Below are positions 23,301 to 36,400 of a stretch of DNA of 64,000 nt, piece by piece. This DNA is from Salvelinus alpinus. Lineage: Eukaryota; Chordata; Actinopteri; Salmoniformes; Salmonidae. The notes beneath the pieces are model-generated. The model saw only the letters and a list, made by a program, of their open reading frames with translations, searched no databases and was not told the origin of the DNA. The first letter of the stretch is position 1; the number at the start of each line of letters is the position of its first letter. Made by a program: the position numbers and the translations under genes. The stretch is from assembly GCF_045679555.1 (NCBI RefSeq), contig NC_092091.1, positions 94,080,584 through 94,144,583 on the forward strand, given 5' to 3'.

Positions 23301-26300
23301 AATATCAACCCTGAGGAGGGGGGTCCTGGTCAGTAATATCAACCCTGAGGAAGGGGGTCCTGGTCAGTAATATCAACCCTGAGGAAGGGGGTCCTGGTCA
23401 GTAATATCAACCCTGAGGAGGGGGGTCCTGGTCAGTAATATCAACCCTGAGGAGGGGAAGGGGGTCCTGGTCAGTAATATCAACCCTGAGGAGGGGAAGG
23501 GGGTCCTGGTCAGTAATATCAACCCTGAGGAAGGGAAGGGGGTCCTGGTCAGTAATATCAACCCTGAGGAAGGGAAGGGGGTCCTGGTCAGTAATATCAA
23601 CCCTGAGGAAGGGAAGGGGGTCCTGGTCAGTAATATCAACCCTGAGGAAGGGAAGGGGGTCCTGGTCAGTAATATCAACCCTGAGGAAGGGAAGGGGGTC
23701 CTGGTCAGTAATATCAACCCTGAGGAAGGGAAGGGGGTCCTGGTCAGTAATATCAACCCTGAGGAAGGGAAGGGGGTCCTGGTCAGTAATATCAACCCTG
23801 AGGAAGGGAAGGGGGTCCTGGTCAGTAATATCAACCCTGAGGAAGGGAAGGGGGTCCTGGTCAGTAATATCAACCCTGAGGAAGGGAAGGGGGTCCTGGT
23901 CAGTAATATCAACCCTGAGGAGGGGAAGGGGGTCCTGGTGTGTGTGTGTGTTTTACCGGTGTGTGTGTGTTTTAACGGTGTGTGTGTGTGTGTGTTTTAA
24001 CGGTGTGTGTGTGTGTGTGTTTTAACGGTGTGTGTGTGTGTGTGTGTTAACGGTGTGTGTGTGTGTGTGTGTTTTAACGGTGTGTGTGTGTGTGTGGTGT
24101 GTGTTTTTTTAACGGTGTGTGTGTGTGTCCGTCCTACAGACCCTGTCGTTTGCCCTGGCTGAGAGGGAGGGAGCTACTGTAGTTCTGGCCAACGACCCCG
24201 ATGCTGACCGCCTGGCCGTCGCTGAGAAACAGAAGGGGTAGGGGCCTGTAGGGATCATGGGTAATGTGTTGGGGGTAGGAGCCTGTAGGGATCATGGGTA
24301 ATGTGTTGGGGGCGTCGCTGAGAAACAGAAGGGGTAGGAGCCTGTAGGGATCATGGGTAATGTGTTGGGGGTAGGAGCCTGTAGGGATCATGGGTAATGT
24401 GTTGGGGGCGTTGCTGAGAAACAGAAGGGGTAGGAGCCTGTAGGGATCATGGGTAATGTGTTGGGGGTGTTGCTGAGAAACAGAAGGGGGGGGGGCCTGT
24501 AGGGATCATGGGTAATGTGTTGGGGGTGTCGCTGAGAAACAGAAGGGGTAGGAGCCTGTAGGGATCATGGGTAATGTGTTGGGGACGTTGCTGAGAAACA
24601 GAAGGGGGGGTAGGGGCCTGTAGGGATCATGGGTAATGTGTTGGGGGCGTCGCTGAGAAACACAAGGGGTAGGAGCCTGTAGGGATCATGGGTAATGTGT
24701 TGGGGGCGTTGCTGAGAAACAGAAGGGGTAGGAGCCTGTAGGGATCATGGGTAATGTGTTGGGGGTGTTGCTGAGAAACAGAAGGGGTAGGGGGAGGGGC
24801 CTGTAGGGATCATGGGTAATGTGTTGGGGGCGTTGCTGAGAAACAGAAGGGGTAGGAGCCTGTAGGGATCATGGGTAATGTGTTGGGGGCGTTGCTGAGA
24901 AACAGAAGGGGGGGGGGGGGGCCTGTAGGGATCATGGGTAATGTGTTGGGGACGTTGCTGAGAAACAGAAGGGGGGGTAGGGGCCTGTAGGGATCATGGG
25001 TAATGTGTTGGGGGCGTTGCTGAGAAACAGAAGGGGGGGTAGGAGCCTGTAGGGATCATGGGTAATGTGTTGGGGGCGTTGCTGAGAAACAGAAGGGGTA
25101 GGGGGGAGGGGCCTGTAGGCATCATGGGTATTGTGTTGGGGGCGTCGCTGAGAAACAGAAGGGGTAGGAGCCTGTAGGGATCATGGGTAATGTGTTGGGG
25201 GCGTTGCTGAGAAACAGAAGGGGGGGTAGGGGCCTGTAGGGATCATGGGTAATGTGTTGGGGGCGTTGCTGAGAAACAGAAGGGGGGGTAGGAGCCTGTA
25301 GGGATCATGGGTAATGTGTTGGGGGCGTTGCTGAGAAACAGAAGGGGTAGGGGGGAGGGGCCTGTAGGCATCATGGGTAATGTGTTGGGGGCGTTGCTGA
25401 GAAACAGAAGGGGTAGGAGCCTGTAGGGATCATGGGTAATGTGTTGGGGGCGTTGCTGAGAAACAGAAGGGGGGGGGGGGCCTGTAGGGATCATGGGTAA
25501 TGTGTTGGGGGTGTCGCTGAGAAACAGAAGGGGTAGGAGCCTGTAGGGATCATGGGTAATGTGTTGGGGACGTTGCTGAGAAACAGAAGGGGGGGTAGGG
25601 GCCTGTAGGCATCATGGGTAATGTGTTGGGGGCGTTGCTGAGAAACAGAAGGGGTAGGAGCCTCTAGGCATCATGGGTAATGTGTTGGGGGCGTTGCTGA
25701 GAAACAGAAGGGGTAGGAGCCTCTAGGCATCATGGGTAATGTGTTGGGGGCGTTGCTGAGAAACAGAAGGGGTAGGAGCCTCTAGGCATCATGGGTAATG
25801 TGTTGGGGGCGTTGCTGAGAAACAGAAGGGGTAGGAGCCTCTAGGCATCATGGGTAATGTGTTGGGGGCGTTGCTGAGAAACAGAAGGGGTAGGGGCCTG
25901 TAGGGATCATGGGTAATGTGTTGGGGGTGTTGCTGAGAAACAGAAGGGGTAGGGGCCTGTAGGGATCATGGGTAATGTGTTGGGGGCGTTGCTGAGAAAC
26001 AGAAGGGGTAGGGGCTGTAGGGATCATGGGTAATGTGTTGGGGGCGTTGCTGAGAAACAGAAGGGGTAGGGGCCTGTAGGGATCATGGGTAATGTGTTGG
26101 GGGCGTTGCTGAGAAACAGAAGGGGTAGGGGCCTGTAGGGATCATGGGTAATGTGTTGGGGGCGTTGCTGAGAAACAGAAGGGGTAGGGGCCTGTAGGGA
26201 TCATGGGTAATGTGTTGGGGGCAGGAGCCTGTAGGGATCATGGGTAATGTGTTGGGGGCGTCGCTGAGAAACAGAAAGGGTAGGGGCCTGTAGGGATCAT

Positions 26301-27365
26301 GGGTAATGTGTTGGGGCCGTCGCTGAGAAACAGAAGGGGTAGGGGCCTCTAGGCATCATGGGTAATGTGTTGGGGACGTTGCTGAGAAACAGAAGGGGTA
26401 GGGGCCTGTAGGGATCATGGGTAATGTGTTGGGGGCGTCGCTGAGAAACAGAAGGGGTAGGAGCCTGTAGGGATCATGGGTAATGTGTTGGGGCCTTCGC
26501 TGAGAAACAGAAGGGGTAGGGGCCTGTAGGGATCATGGGTAATGTGTTGGGGGTAGGAGCCTGTAGGGATCATGGGTAATGTGTTGGGGGCGTCACTGAG
26601 AAACAGAAGGGGGAGGGGCCTGTAGGGATCATGGGTAATGTGTTGGGGGCGTTGCTGAGAAACAGAAGGGGTAGGGGCCTGTAGGGATCATGGGTAATGT
26701 GTTGGGGGCGTCACTGAGAAACAGAAGGGGGAGGGGCCTGTAGGGATCATGGGTAATGTGTTGGGGGCGTTGCTGAGAAACAGAAGGGGTAGGAGCCTGT
26801 AGGGATCATGGGTAATGTGTTGGGGCCGTTGCTGAGAAACAGAAGGGGGGGTAGGGGCCTGTAGGGATCATGGGTAATGTGTTGGGGGCGTCACTGAGAA
26901 ACAGAAGGGGGAGGGGCCTGTAGGGATCATGGGTAATGTGTTGGGGGCGTTGCTGAGAAACAGAAGGGGTAGGGGCCTGTAGGGATCATGGGTAATGTGT
27001 TGGGGGCGTCACTGAGAAACAGAAGGGGGAGGGGCCTGTAGGGATCATGGGTAATGTGTTGGGGGCGTTGCTGAGAAACAGAAGGGGGAGGGGCCTGTAG
27101 GCATCATGGGTAATGTGTTGGGGCCTGTAGGGATCATGGGTAATGTGTTGGGGCCGTCGCTGAGAAACAGAAGGGGTAGGGGCCTGTAGGGATCATGGGT
27201 AATGTGTTGGGGGCGTCGCTGAGAAACAGAAGGGGTAGGAGCCTGTAGGCATCATGGGTAATGTGTTGGGGCCGTCGCTGAGAAACAGAAGGGGTAGGAG
27301 CCTGTAGGGATCATGGGTAATGTGTTGGGGGCGTCGCTGAGAAACAGAAGGGGTGTATAACGTGT

Positions 27366-27407
<42 letters not shown>

Positions 27408-30400
27408 TGGTCAGTGGCGTGTGTTCAGTGGTAATGAGTTGGGGGCGTTGCTGGGTTGGTGGGTCTACCAGTGTTGGAAACGGACCAACCCAGACCAGTC
27501 TACCGTGAAGTCCGTCTACATGCTGGCCTCCACCGTGTCCTCTAAGATCCTTCGGGCCATCGCTCTCAAGGAGGGCTTCCACTTTGAGGTAAAACACACA
27601 CAGATATACACACACAGATAAATATATATATATATACACACACACAGATAAATATATATATGCACACACACAGAGATATTTCACTAACACACACTTTTAA
27701 TTTACCATCACACACTTATTCTCACACTTTATCTCACTCACAATGAACAGACCTCGTTTCAATATTCTGAAGTATTTAGTATCCACATCTCAGTACCACT
27801 AGTTTACATCTTTTATGAATGAATACAATGAATGTATGGATGATGTTGGTGATGAGGGCACTTCCTGACGATGACATCACATCCTGTGTGGACAGGAAAC
27901 TCTGACGGGGTTCAAGTGGATGGGCAACAGAGCCAGAGAGCTGCTGGACCAGAAGAAGATAGTACTGTTCGCCTTCGAGGAGGCTATAGGTACACTATAC
28001 TACACTACACTACACTACACACTACACTACACTACACTACACTACACTACACTACACACACACTACACACACACACACACACACACTACACTACACACAC
28101 TGTACACAGTAATTGAGTTAAACTATACTGAACAAAAATAGAATTATAGTATCCAGACACGTCAAATCAAATCAAATGTATTTATAAAGCCCTTCTTACA
28201 TCAGCTGATATCTCAAAGCACAGCCCCCCCACACCACTAGAGGGATACCTTCAACCACCAACTTACCATCCTGAGACAAGGCCGAGTATAGCCCACAAAG
28301 ACTACAGAGGTCCCTGGTAACTCCCAGCCCTAATGGCTTGTCAGACTCCTGCCCCATGGGTGGTTCTGGCCCTATTTCCTGTTCCTGTAGGGAGACAGCT
28401 TGATGTACCAGGACACCCCCTGGACAGGACACTAGTCTATCTCCTGTTTCTGTAGTGAGACAGCTTGATGTACCAGTACACCCCCTGGACAGGACACTAG
28501 TCTATCTCCTGTTTCTGTAGTGAGACAGCTTGATGTACAGGACACCCCCTGGACAGGACACTAGTCTATCTCCTGTTTCTGTAGTGAGACAGCTTGATGT
28601 ACAGGACACCCCCTGGACAGGACACTAGTCTATCTCCTGTTTCTGTAGTGAGACAGCTTGATGTACCAGGACACCCCCTGGACAGGACACTAGTCTATCT
28701 CCTGTTACTGTAGTGAGACAGCTTGATGTACAGGACACCCCCTGGACAGGACACTAGTCTATCTCCTGGTTCTGTAGTGAGACAGCTTGATGTACAGTAC
28801 ACCCCCTGGACAGGACACTAGTCTATCTCCTGTTTCTGTAGTGAGACAGCTTGATGTACAGGACACCCCCTGGACAGGATACTAGTCTATCTCCTGTTTC
28901 TGTAGTGAGACAGCTTGATGTACCAGGACACCCCCTGGACAGGACACTAGTCTATCTCCTGTTTCTGTAGTGAGACAGCTTGATGTACAGGACACCCCCT
29001 GGACAGGACACTAGTCTATCTCCTGTTTCTGAAGTGAGACAGCTTGATGTACAGGACACCCCCTGGACAGGACACTAGTCTATCTCCTGTTTCTGAAGTG
29101 AGACAGCTTGATGTACAGGACACCCCCTGGACAGGACACTAGTCTATCTCCTGTTTCTGAAGTGAGACAGCTTGATGTACAGGACACCCCCTGGACAGGA
29201 CACTAGTCTATCTCCTGTTTCTGAAGTGAGACAGCTTGATGTACAGGACACCCCCTGGACAGGACACTATGCTGAGTGCCGAGACGCATCATCAGGTGCT
29301 ATATTTTACAGTCTTCGGTATGTCTCAGCCGGGGATCGAACCCCAAAGCTTCCGATCTCAGGGCGGTAGATCGTAGCTGAGGCTCATAGACAGAGATCTC
29401 TATTGTTCTTCTTATTGAAGAGCTGGAGAGATCCAACTTCCTGGAGATGCATTCTGTAGTATCCTTCAAGGCTTCTTAGAGTTACGACTCATGAGACTTA
29501 CGTACGGTTTAGTCTTCAATTGTAACTTAGATTTTACATTATCTTATGCACCTGGCTTAAACTACCTGAAGCTTTCTTAATCATAGTTAAATAGGCAGAC
29601 ATAGGAAATAGCTACGGATAGCGGGAAGCAAACCCCCGTCTTGAGTCAATACTGCCATCTATTGGTAAACATAAATATACCAGGTTACTACATTCCCCCC
29701 CTTTAAAGCTAATAACCCAATTTAATTCCTTTCTGAGCTATGCTATATTCTTATTTACATTTTTTCAAAAATGATCTCCTTTAAGATCTGAAAAAGTCTG
29801 GCGGACGTCTCTCTCTAATAGAGCGTCTCAGAGGTGGTGTAGCTGGTGCCACCAGATCTTCACCCCTTGATGGTGAAACAAAGTCCTTTTGTGGAGACTT
29901 CACAGGAGGAGGTCGTCCCGGACTGGTGCTCTCAGGAAGTTGAGCATTGTTGCTCTCAGGTGGTTTGTCCAACTGCAACTCTGGGGAACGTTCCAATGTC
30001 CTGTCCTGCTCGTTTAAGAATTGATCCAGATCTCCGGATGGAACTGGAATTCGAGCTCGGATCTGATCCACGTGTCTCCTTAGTCTTTGTCCACTTCCGA
30101 TGATCACAGTATAAGATACTGGTCCTCAATGGTAGCTGGAATCCATTTAGGACCAAACCCATAGTTTCTTGTATAGACATCATCTCCAGTTGAGAAACTT
30201 CTGAGTTTGGCTCGGGTATCATGATTCCATTTTTGATTCCATTGCTTTTGTTGTATTTTAATTTTCAGGTCTGGTCTGATGAGATCCAAGGTTGACCTTA
30301 ACCTCCTTGACATCAACATTTCTGCAGGTGACAACCCAGTCGTAGCTTGAGGAGTAATCCTGTAGCTAAACAAGAATCTTGACACCTTTGTTTCAATGCT

Positions 30401-33400
30401 GGGCCCTTGCATCTTCCTCATCCCCTCCTTCAAGGTCTGAACCGCACGTTCTGCTAATCCGTTTGAAGATGGGTGAAAAGGGGCCGACGTTACATGCTGA
30501 ATTCCATTTTGTTTCATGAAACTTGTGAATTCAGTGCTTGTAAAACAAGTAGCATTGTCACTAACCAACATTTGAGGCAATCCCATAACACTGAAGCTTT
30601 GTCTCAACTTCTCAATCGTAGCGTACGATGTTGACGTGTTCATGGGGTAAACATCCATCCACTTTGAATGAGAATCAATCAGCACAAGGAACATTTTTCC
30701 TAGGAAAGGTCCAGCGTAGTCCACATGTAGTCGTGTCCATGGTTTTTCTGGCCATTCCCATGGATGTAATGGTGCGGTGGGTGGTGACTTCCTGTTACTC
30801 TGACAATCTTCACACCGGCTAACCTCATTTTCCACATCGTGGTCCATCTTTGGCCACCAGACATATGACCTCGCTAGGCCTTTCATTCTCGACATACCTG
30901 GATGCGACTGATGCAACAACTTCAGTAGCAACACCCGCCCTTGTGGTGGGATAACTACTCTTGAACCCCACAGAACACATCCATCTCGAACACTCAATGC
31001 CAAGCGGCGAGTGTAGTAAGGCATGATCTGAGGCTCTGTCACTGTAGGCCATCCTTTCAGGATAAATTCATGCACTTGTGATAACGTCACATCCTTTGAA
31101 GTCCATTGCCTGATTTGTGCTGTGTTCACTGGTGCATCATCCAACACGTCGATCATCAAAACCTGGTCATTTTCTTCTTCCTGAATGATGATTTCTGGAA
31201 CGGGCAGCCGACTCAGAGCATCAGCATTCCCATGGTATCTACCTGGTTTGTAAATGATTCTGTACTCGTAGGCCCTGAACCACACATTCCAACGTTGAAC
31301 TCTTGGAGAGACCATTTGTGGTACTGGCTTTTGTTCATGGAACAGCGAGATCAGAGGTTTATGATCCGTCACAATAGTGAATGTTCTCCCGTACAAGTAC
31401 TTGTGGAATCTCTGTATTCCGAATATGACAGCCAGTCCTTCCTTGTCCAGCTGAGAGTACTTTTTCTCCGCTGGCGACAACGTTCTTGACATGAACCCGA
31501 TAGGTTTCTCGGCACCATTCTCCATCCGGTGGGATAGCACCGCCCCCACACCATACGCTGAGGCATCACACGATAAGATAAGATCTCTGTCTGCTGAGTA
31601 GTGCACTAGCACTTCAGCTGATTGCAGTAACACCTTTGACCTTTCAAAAGCTTCTTCCTGTCTTTCTGACCATTTCCAGGCCACATCCTTCCTTAGCAGT
31701 TGATGTAGAGGAGCTAAGAGGGTAGAGAGGTTCGGGAGGAAGCGATTATAATAATTCAGTAAGCCTAGATAGGCTTTCAGCTCTGTAACGTTTGTCGGAG
31801 CTGGAGCTTCCACAACAGCCCTCACTTTAGCTTTGACAGTGTGTACCCCCTTGGCATCCACCTTGTGACCCAGGTACTGCACTTCATCAGCTAACAGTGT
31901 ACACTTGCTCCTCTTCAGCCGGAGACCGGCGTCCTCCATCCTCCTCAAAACTTCACCTAAGTTTCTGAGATGTTCCTCCTTCGTGACTCCCGTGACAAGA
32001 ATGTCGTCGAGGTAAACTGCTACCTTGGGTATCCCCTGCAGAATTCCCTCCATAGTTCTTTGGAAGATAGCTGGTGCAGAAGACACCCCGAAAGGTAAGT
32101 GTTTATAGGTAAACATCCCTCTGTGGGTGTTTATGGTCAGGTACTTCTGTGAAGCTTTATCCATTAGCACTTGCTGATATGCGTGACTCATGTCCAGCTT
32201 TGTAAACTGTTGCCCTCCGGTTAACGTTGAAAGCAAATCCTCCACTTTGGGTATTGGGTACTGCTCCAGAGAGGAAACTCTATTTACAGTCAGTTTATAG
32301 TCACCGCATAATCTGATTGAACCATCTGGTTTTAGTATGGGAACAACTGGTGCTGCCCACTCAGAAAACTTGACAGGTACAATTATATCCTCTGCTAAGA
32401 GTCTGTCAATTTCCACATCCACTTTAGGCTTCATGGCATATGGAACTGATCTTGGCCTATAGAATCTGGGAGTAACATCAGCAGCAACATGAATGGTAGC
32501 TTGGACCCCTTTTAATGTCCCTAGCTCTTCTTTGAAAACACACTCATGCTTTGAAAGCACCTGCTGTAGTGTCAATGTCTCTGTGGTGACATGTTTGATT
32601 TCATCCCAGTTCAATTTTATTTCCTCCAACCACCCTCTTCCTAGTAAGCTGGGGCCAGTACCTTCCACTACTAAGAGAGGCAGATTTTTCTTTTGTCCAT
32701 GATATTCCACTTGAACATCAGCAACTCCAATCACAGTGATCTTCTCCCCTGTGTACGTTTTGAGTTTAATGGGGGTGTCTCTCAGTTTAGGCACTTCAAC
32801 GGTTTTCCACTTCCTATAGAATTGGGACCTGTTCATCAGAGTGACACTACATCCGGTGTCTAGTTCAAACGGTACCTTCAATCCATTTATTCCCATTTCC
32901 ACAATGAAAGGCTCCACCTTCTTCATATTCGCCCCCTGTACACTGTACATTGAGAATGCTTGCTCTGCGTCTGCGCACTCACTTTCACTTTCTCTCACTT
33001 GATTAGAGCGGTAGCTAGAGCGTCTGGAGGTATTCGGTTTTCTGTCCGTTCTCTTTTCTGCAGCCCGTGGCTTTTTTATATTGCGGCACGCCCTCGCAAT
33101 GTGGCCTATTATCCCACAGGCATAACACTTTCCGTGTTTGAATTTACAGTCAAACGCTGCGTGTTTGCCTTTGCAACGATAACAGTCTCTATTGGCTGCT
33201 GCACCACGGCTTTCTGTTCTTTGAAATTCTACGCGCTCAGCGTTGCTCTCTTTTACTGTATGGCACGCAGTTGCGCCCCTTGCCTGCTAATCCAGTGCAT
33301 TTCTATTTGCGGACTCCATGGCCTGGGCCAGTTTGAGTGCATTCTCAAACGTGAGATTAGGCTCTGATAACAATCGTATTTGTATCCTGTCATCATTAAT

Positions 33401-36400
33401 CCCACACACCAGCCGATCGCGTAGCATTTGCGATCATGTATTCCCATAGTTACAGTCCAATGCTAGTTTTCTCAACTCAGCCACATATTCCCCCACTGAT
33501 TCGATAGGTTCTCATGCGTGAATCAAACTTGAATCTTTGTACTATTTCACTGGGTTTGGGGTTGAAGTGATTTTTTAATAGCTCGACTAAATCTATGAAT
33601 GACTTTTCTCCTGGTTTATCTGGGCTCAACAGGTTTCTCATTAAGCTGTACGTCTGTGCACCGACAACGCTTATGAGTATGGATTTCTGTTTAGCGGCAT
33701 CAGTTATTTCATTAGCAGCACAGAAATGTTCCATTATTTCACAGTACTCCTCCCATTCCTGATTTTTAGGATCAAATGGTGGTAGCGAGCCTATTGTTGC
33801 CAAAGCCATCCTTTCCGATTGTTTCTCCCCTCACACAGTCAATAATTTGTCCTACCCGTATCCAGGGAATCAATCCTTCAGAATCTTCCACCGTTCACTT
33901 GAGTCTCACCTCCCGCGTCGCACGCCAAACACTCCGTTAACTTCGTGGCAAAAACAAATCCAACTCAGTTCTCCGTAGTTATCCTCATCGCCAAATATGT
34001 AGTATCCTTCAAGGTTTCTTAGAGTTACGACTCATGAGACTTACGTACGGTTTAGTCTTTAATTGTAACTTAGATTTTACATTATCTTATGCACCTGGCT
34101 TAAACTACCTGAAGCTTTCTTAATCATAGTTAAATAGGCAGACATAGGAAATAGCTACGGATAGCGGGAAGCAAACCCCCGTCTTGAGTCAATACTGCCA
34201 TCTATTGGTAAACATAAATATACCAGGTTACTACACATTCTCTATTTAAACCTTTCACACCTTCCTGTGTCCTTCACCACCGGACCAGCCAGACTACGGT
34301 TTAGTGGGATTTAAATGACTTCCTGTGTCCTTCACCACCGGACCAGCCAGACTACGGTTTAGTGGGATTTAAATGACTTCCTGTGTCCTTCACTGGACCA
34401 GCCAGACTACGGTTTAGTGGGGTTTAAATGACTTCCTGTGTCCTTCACTGGACCAGCCAGACTACGGTTTAGTGGGGTTTAAATGACTTCCTGTGTCCTT
34501 CACCACCGGACCAGCCAAACTACGGTTTAGTGGGGTTTAAATGACTTCCTGTGTCCTTCACCACCGGACCAGCCAGACTACGGTTTAGTGGGGTTTAAAT
34601 GACTTCCTGTGTCCTTCACCACCGGACCAGCCAGACTACGGTTTAGTGGGGTTTAAATTACTTCCTGTGTCCTTTACCACCGGACCAGCCAGACTACGGT
34701 TTAGTGGGGTTTAAATGACTTCCTGTGGCCTTCACCACCGGACCAGGCAGACCACGGTTTAGTGGGGTTTAAATGACTTCCTGTGTCCTTCACCACCGGA
34801 CCAGCCAAACTACGGTTTAGTGGGGTTTAAATGACTTCCTGTGTCCTTCACCACTGGACCAGCCAGACTACGGTTTAGTGGGGTTTAAATGACTTCCTGT
34901 GTCCTTCACCACCGGACCAGCCAAACTACGGTTTAGTGGGATTTAAATGACTTCCTGTGTCCTTCACTGGACCAGCCAGACTACGGTTTAGTGGGGTTTA
35001 AATGACTTCCTGTGTCCTTCACTGGACCAGCCAGACTACGGTTTAGTGGGGTTTAAATGACTTCCTGTGTCCTTCACCACTGGACCAGCCAGACTACGGT
35101 TTAGTGGGGTTTAAATGACTTCCTGTGTTCTTCACCACCGGACCAGCCAAACTACGGTTTAGTGGGGTTTAAATGACTTCCTGTGTCCTTCACCACTGGA
35201 CCAGCCAGACTACGGTTTAGTGGGGTTTAAATTACTTCCTGTGTCCTTCACTGGACCAGCCAGACTACGGTTTAGTGGGGTTTAAATGACTTCCTGTGTT
35301 CTTCCTCGTTGTGTGTGTTGCAGGGTACATGTGTGGTTCTGCCGTGCTGGATAAAGATGGGGTCAGTGCGGCCGCCATCGCAGGGGAAATGACATCATAC
35401 CTGGCCGCGAAGAACATCACGCTGTCACAACAACTCACTGCTATCTACAAGGAGTGAGTTACACACACACCCCTCACACAGACACACACCCCTCACGCAG
35501 ACACACACACCTCATGCAGACACACACACACACCTCATGCAGACACACACACACACACACACACCTCACGCAGACACACACACACACACACACCTCACGC
35601 AGACACACCTCACCAGATATTTATTTGACCGTTATGTTAGATATGTATGTATAGAAAATGTATTTTCCAGAGCAGAGTACATTACATAGTAACTTTCTCC
35701 TCTCTCTCTCTCCTCCCCTCCTCTCCCCCCTCCCCCTCCCCCCCCCCTCCCTCCCTCCCCCTCTCCTCTCCCCCCCTCTCCCCCTCCCTCCCTCCCCCTC
35801 TCCTCTCCCCCTCCCTCCCCCTCTTTTCCCCCTCCCTCCCCCTCTCCTCTCTCTATCTCCCTCTCTCCCCTCCCCCCCCTCCTCTCCTCCAGGTATGGGT
35901 ACCACCTCACGAAGAACTCCTACTTCATCTGTCACGACCAGGAAGTGATCCGGGCCATGTTTGACCGGCTGCGTCACTACTGTAACCAGGACCGGGAGGA
36001 TGTGTCGTACCCCAGGCAGTGTGGAGGCGTCGCCATCACCGCTGTACGAGACCTCACGACGGGATACGACAGCAGCCAGGCAGACAACAAGGCTGTGAGG
36101 AGATAAACACTCTGTTACACACACTCTCTCTACCTCCCTCTCTACCTCCACCTCTCTTTCTCCCCCACTTCCCAGTTCTAGTCAGATGGTCACCTTTAAT
36201 CTCTCCCCCCCAGGTCCTCCCCTCCTCCACCAGTAGTCAGATGGTGACATTTAATCTCTCCCCCCAGGTCCTCTCCTCCTCCACCAGTAGTCAGATGGTC
36301 ACCTTTAATCTCTCCCCCCCAGGTCCTCCCCTCCTCCACCAGTAGTCAGATGGTCACCTTTAATCTCTCCCCCCCAGGTCCTCCCCTCCTCCACCAGTAG

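Larger units (their letters stand above)
29455..34235 (-). mobile_element. Complete Ty3/gypsy-type LTR retrotransposon in pgm2 intron 9
   Basis: 4781 bp, antisense to pgm2, bounded by two 238-bp LTRs (TGTAGTATCC...GGTTACTACA) that differ at only two positions, with a 5-bp CATTC duplication. In element order: 5' LTR (33998-34235), a likely primer-binding region at about 33980-33997, broken gag, protease-RT-RNaseH-integrase frame, a frameshifted tail, a purine tract at 29693-29704, and 3' LTR. PR-RT-RH-IN order places it in Ty3/gypsy. No envelope gene is visible. The near-identical LTRs indicate a recent insertion. Confidence 0.93.

Noticed and set aside
29455-34235. Endogenous retrovirus with envelope
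   Set aside because: No envelope-like frame lies between integrase and the 3' LTR; domain order and short LTRs fit a gypsy retrotransposon.
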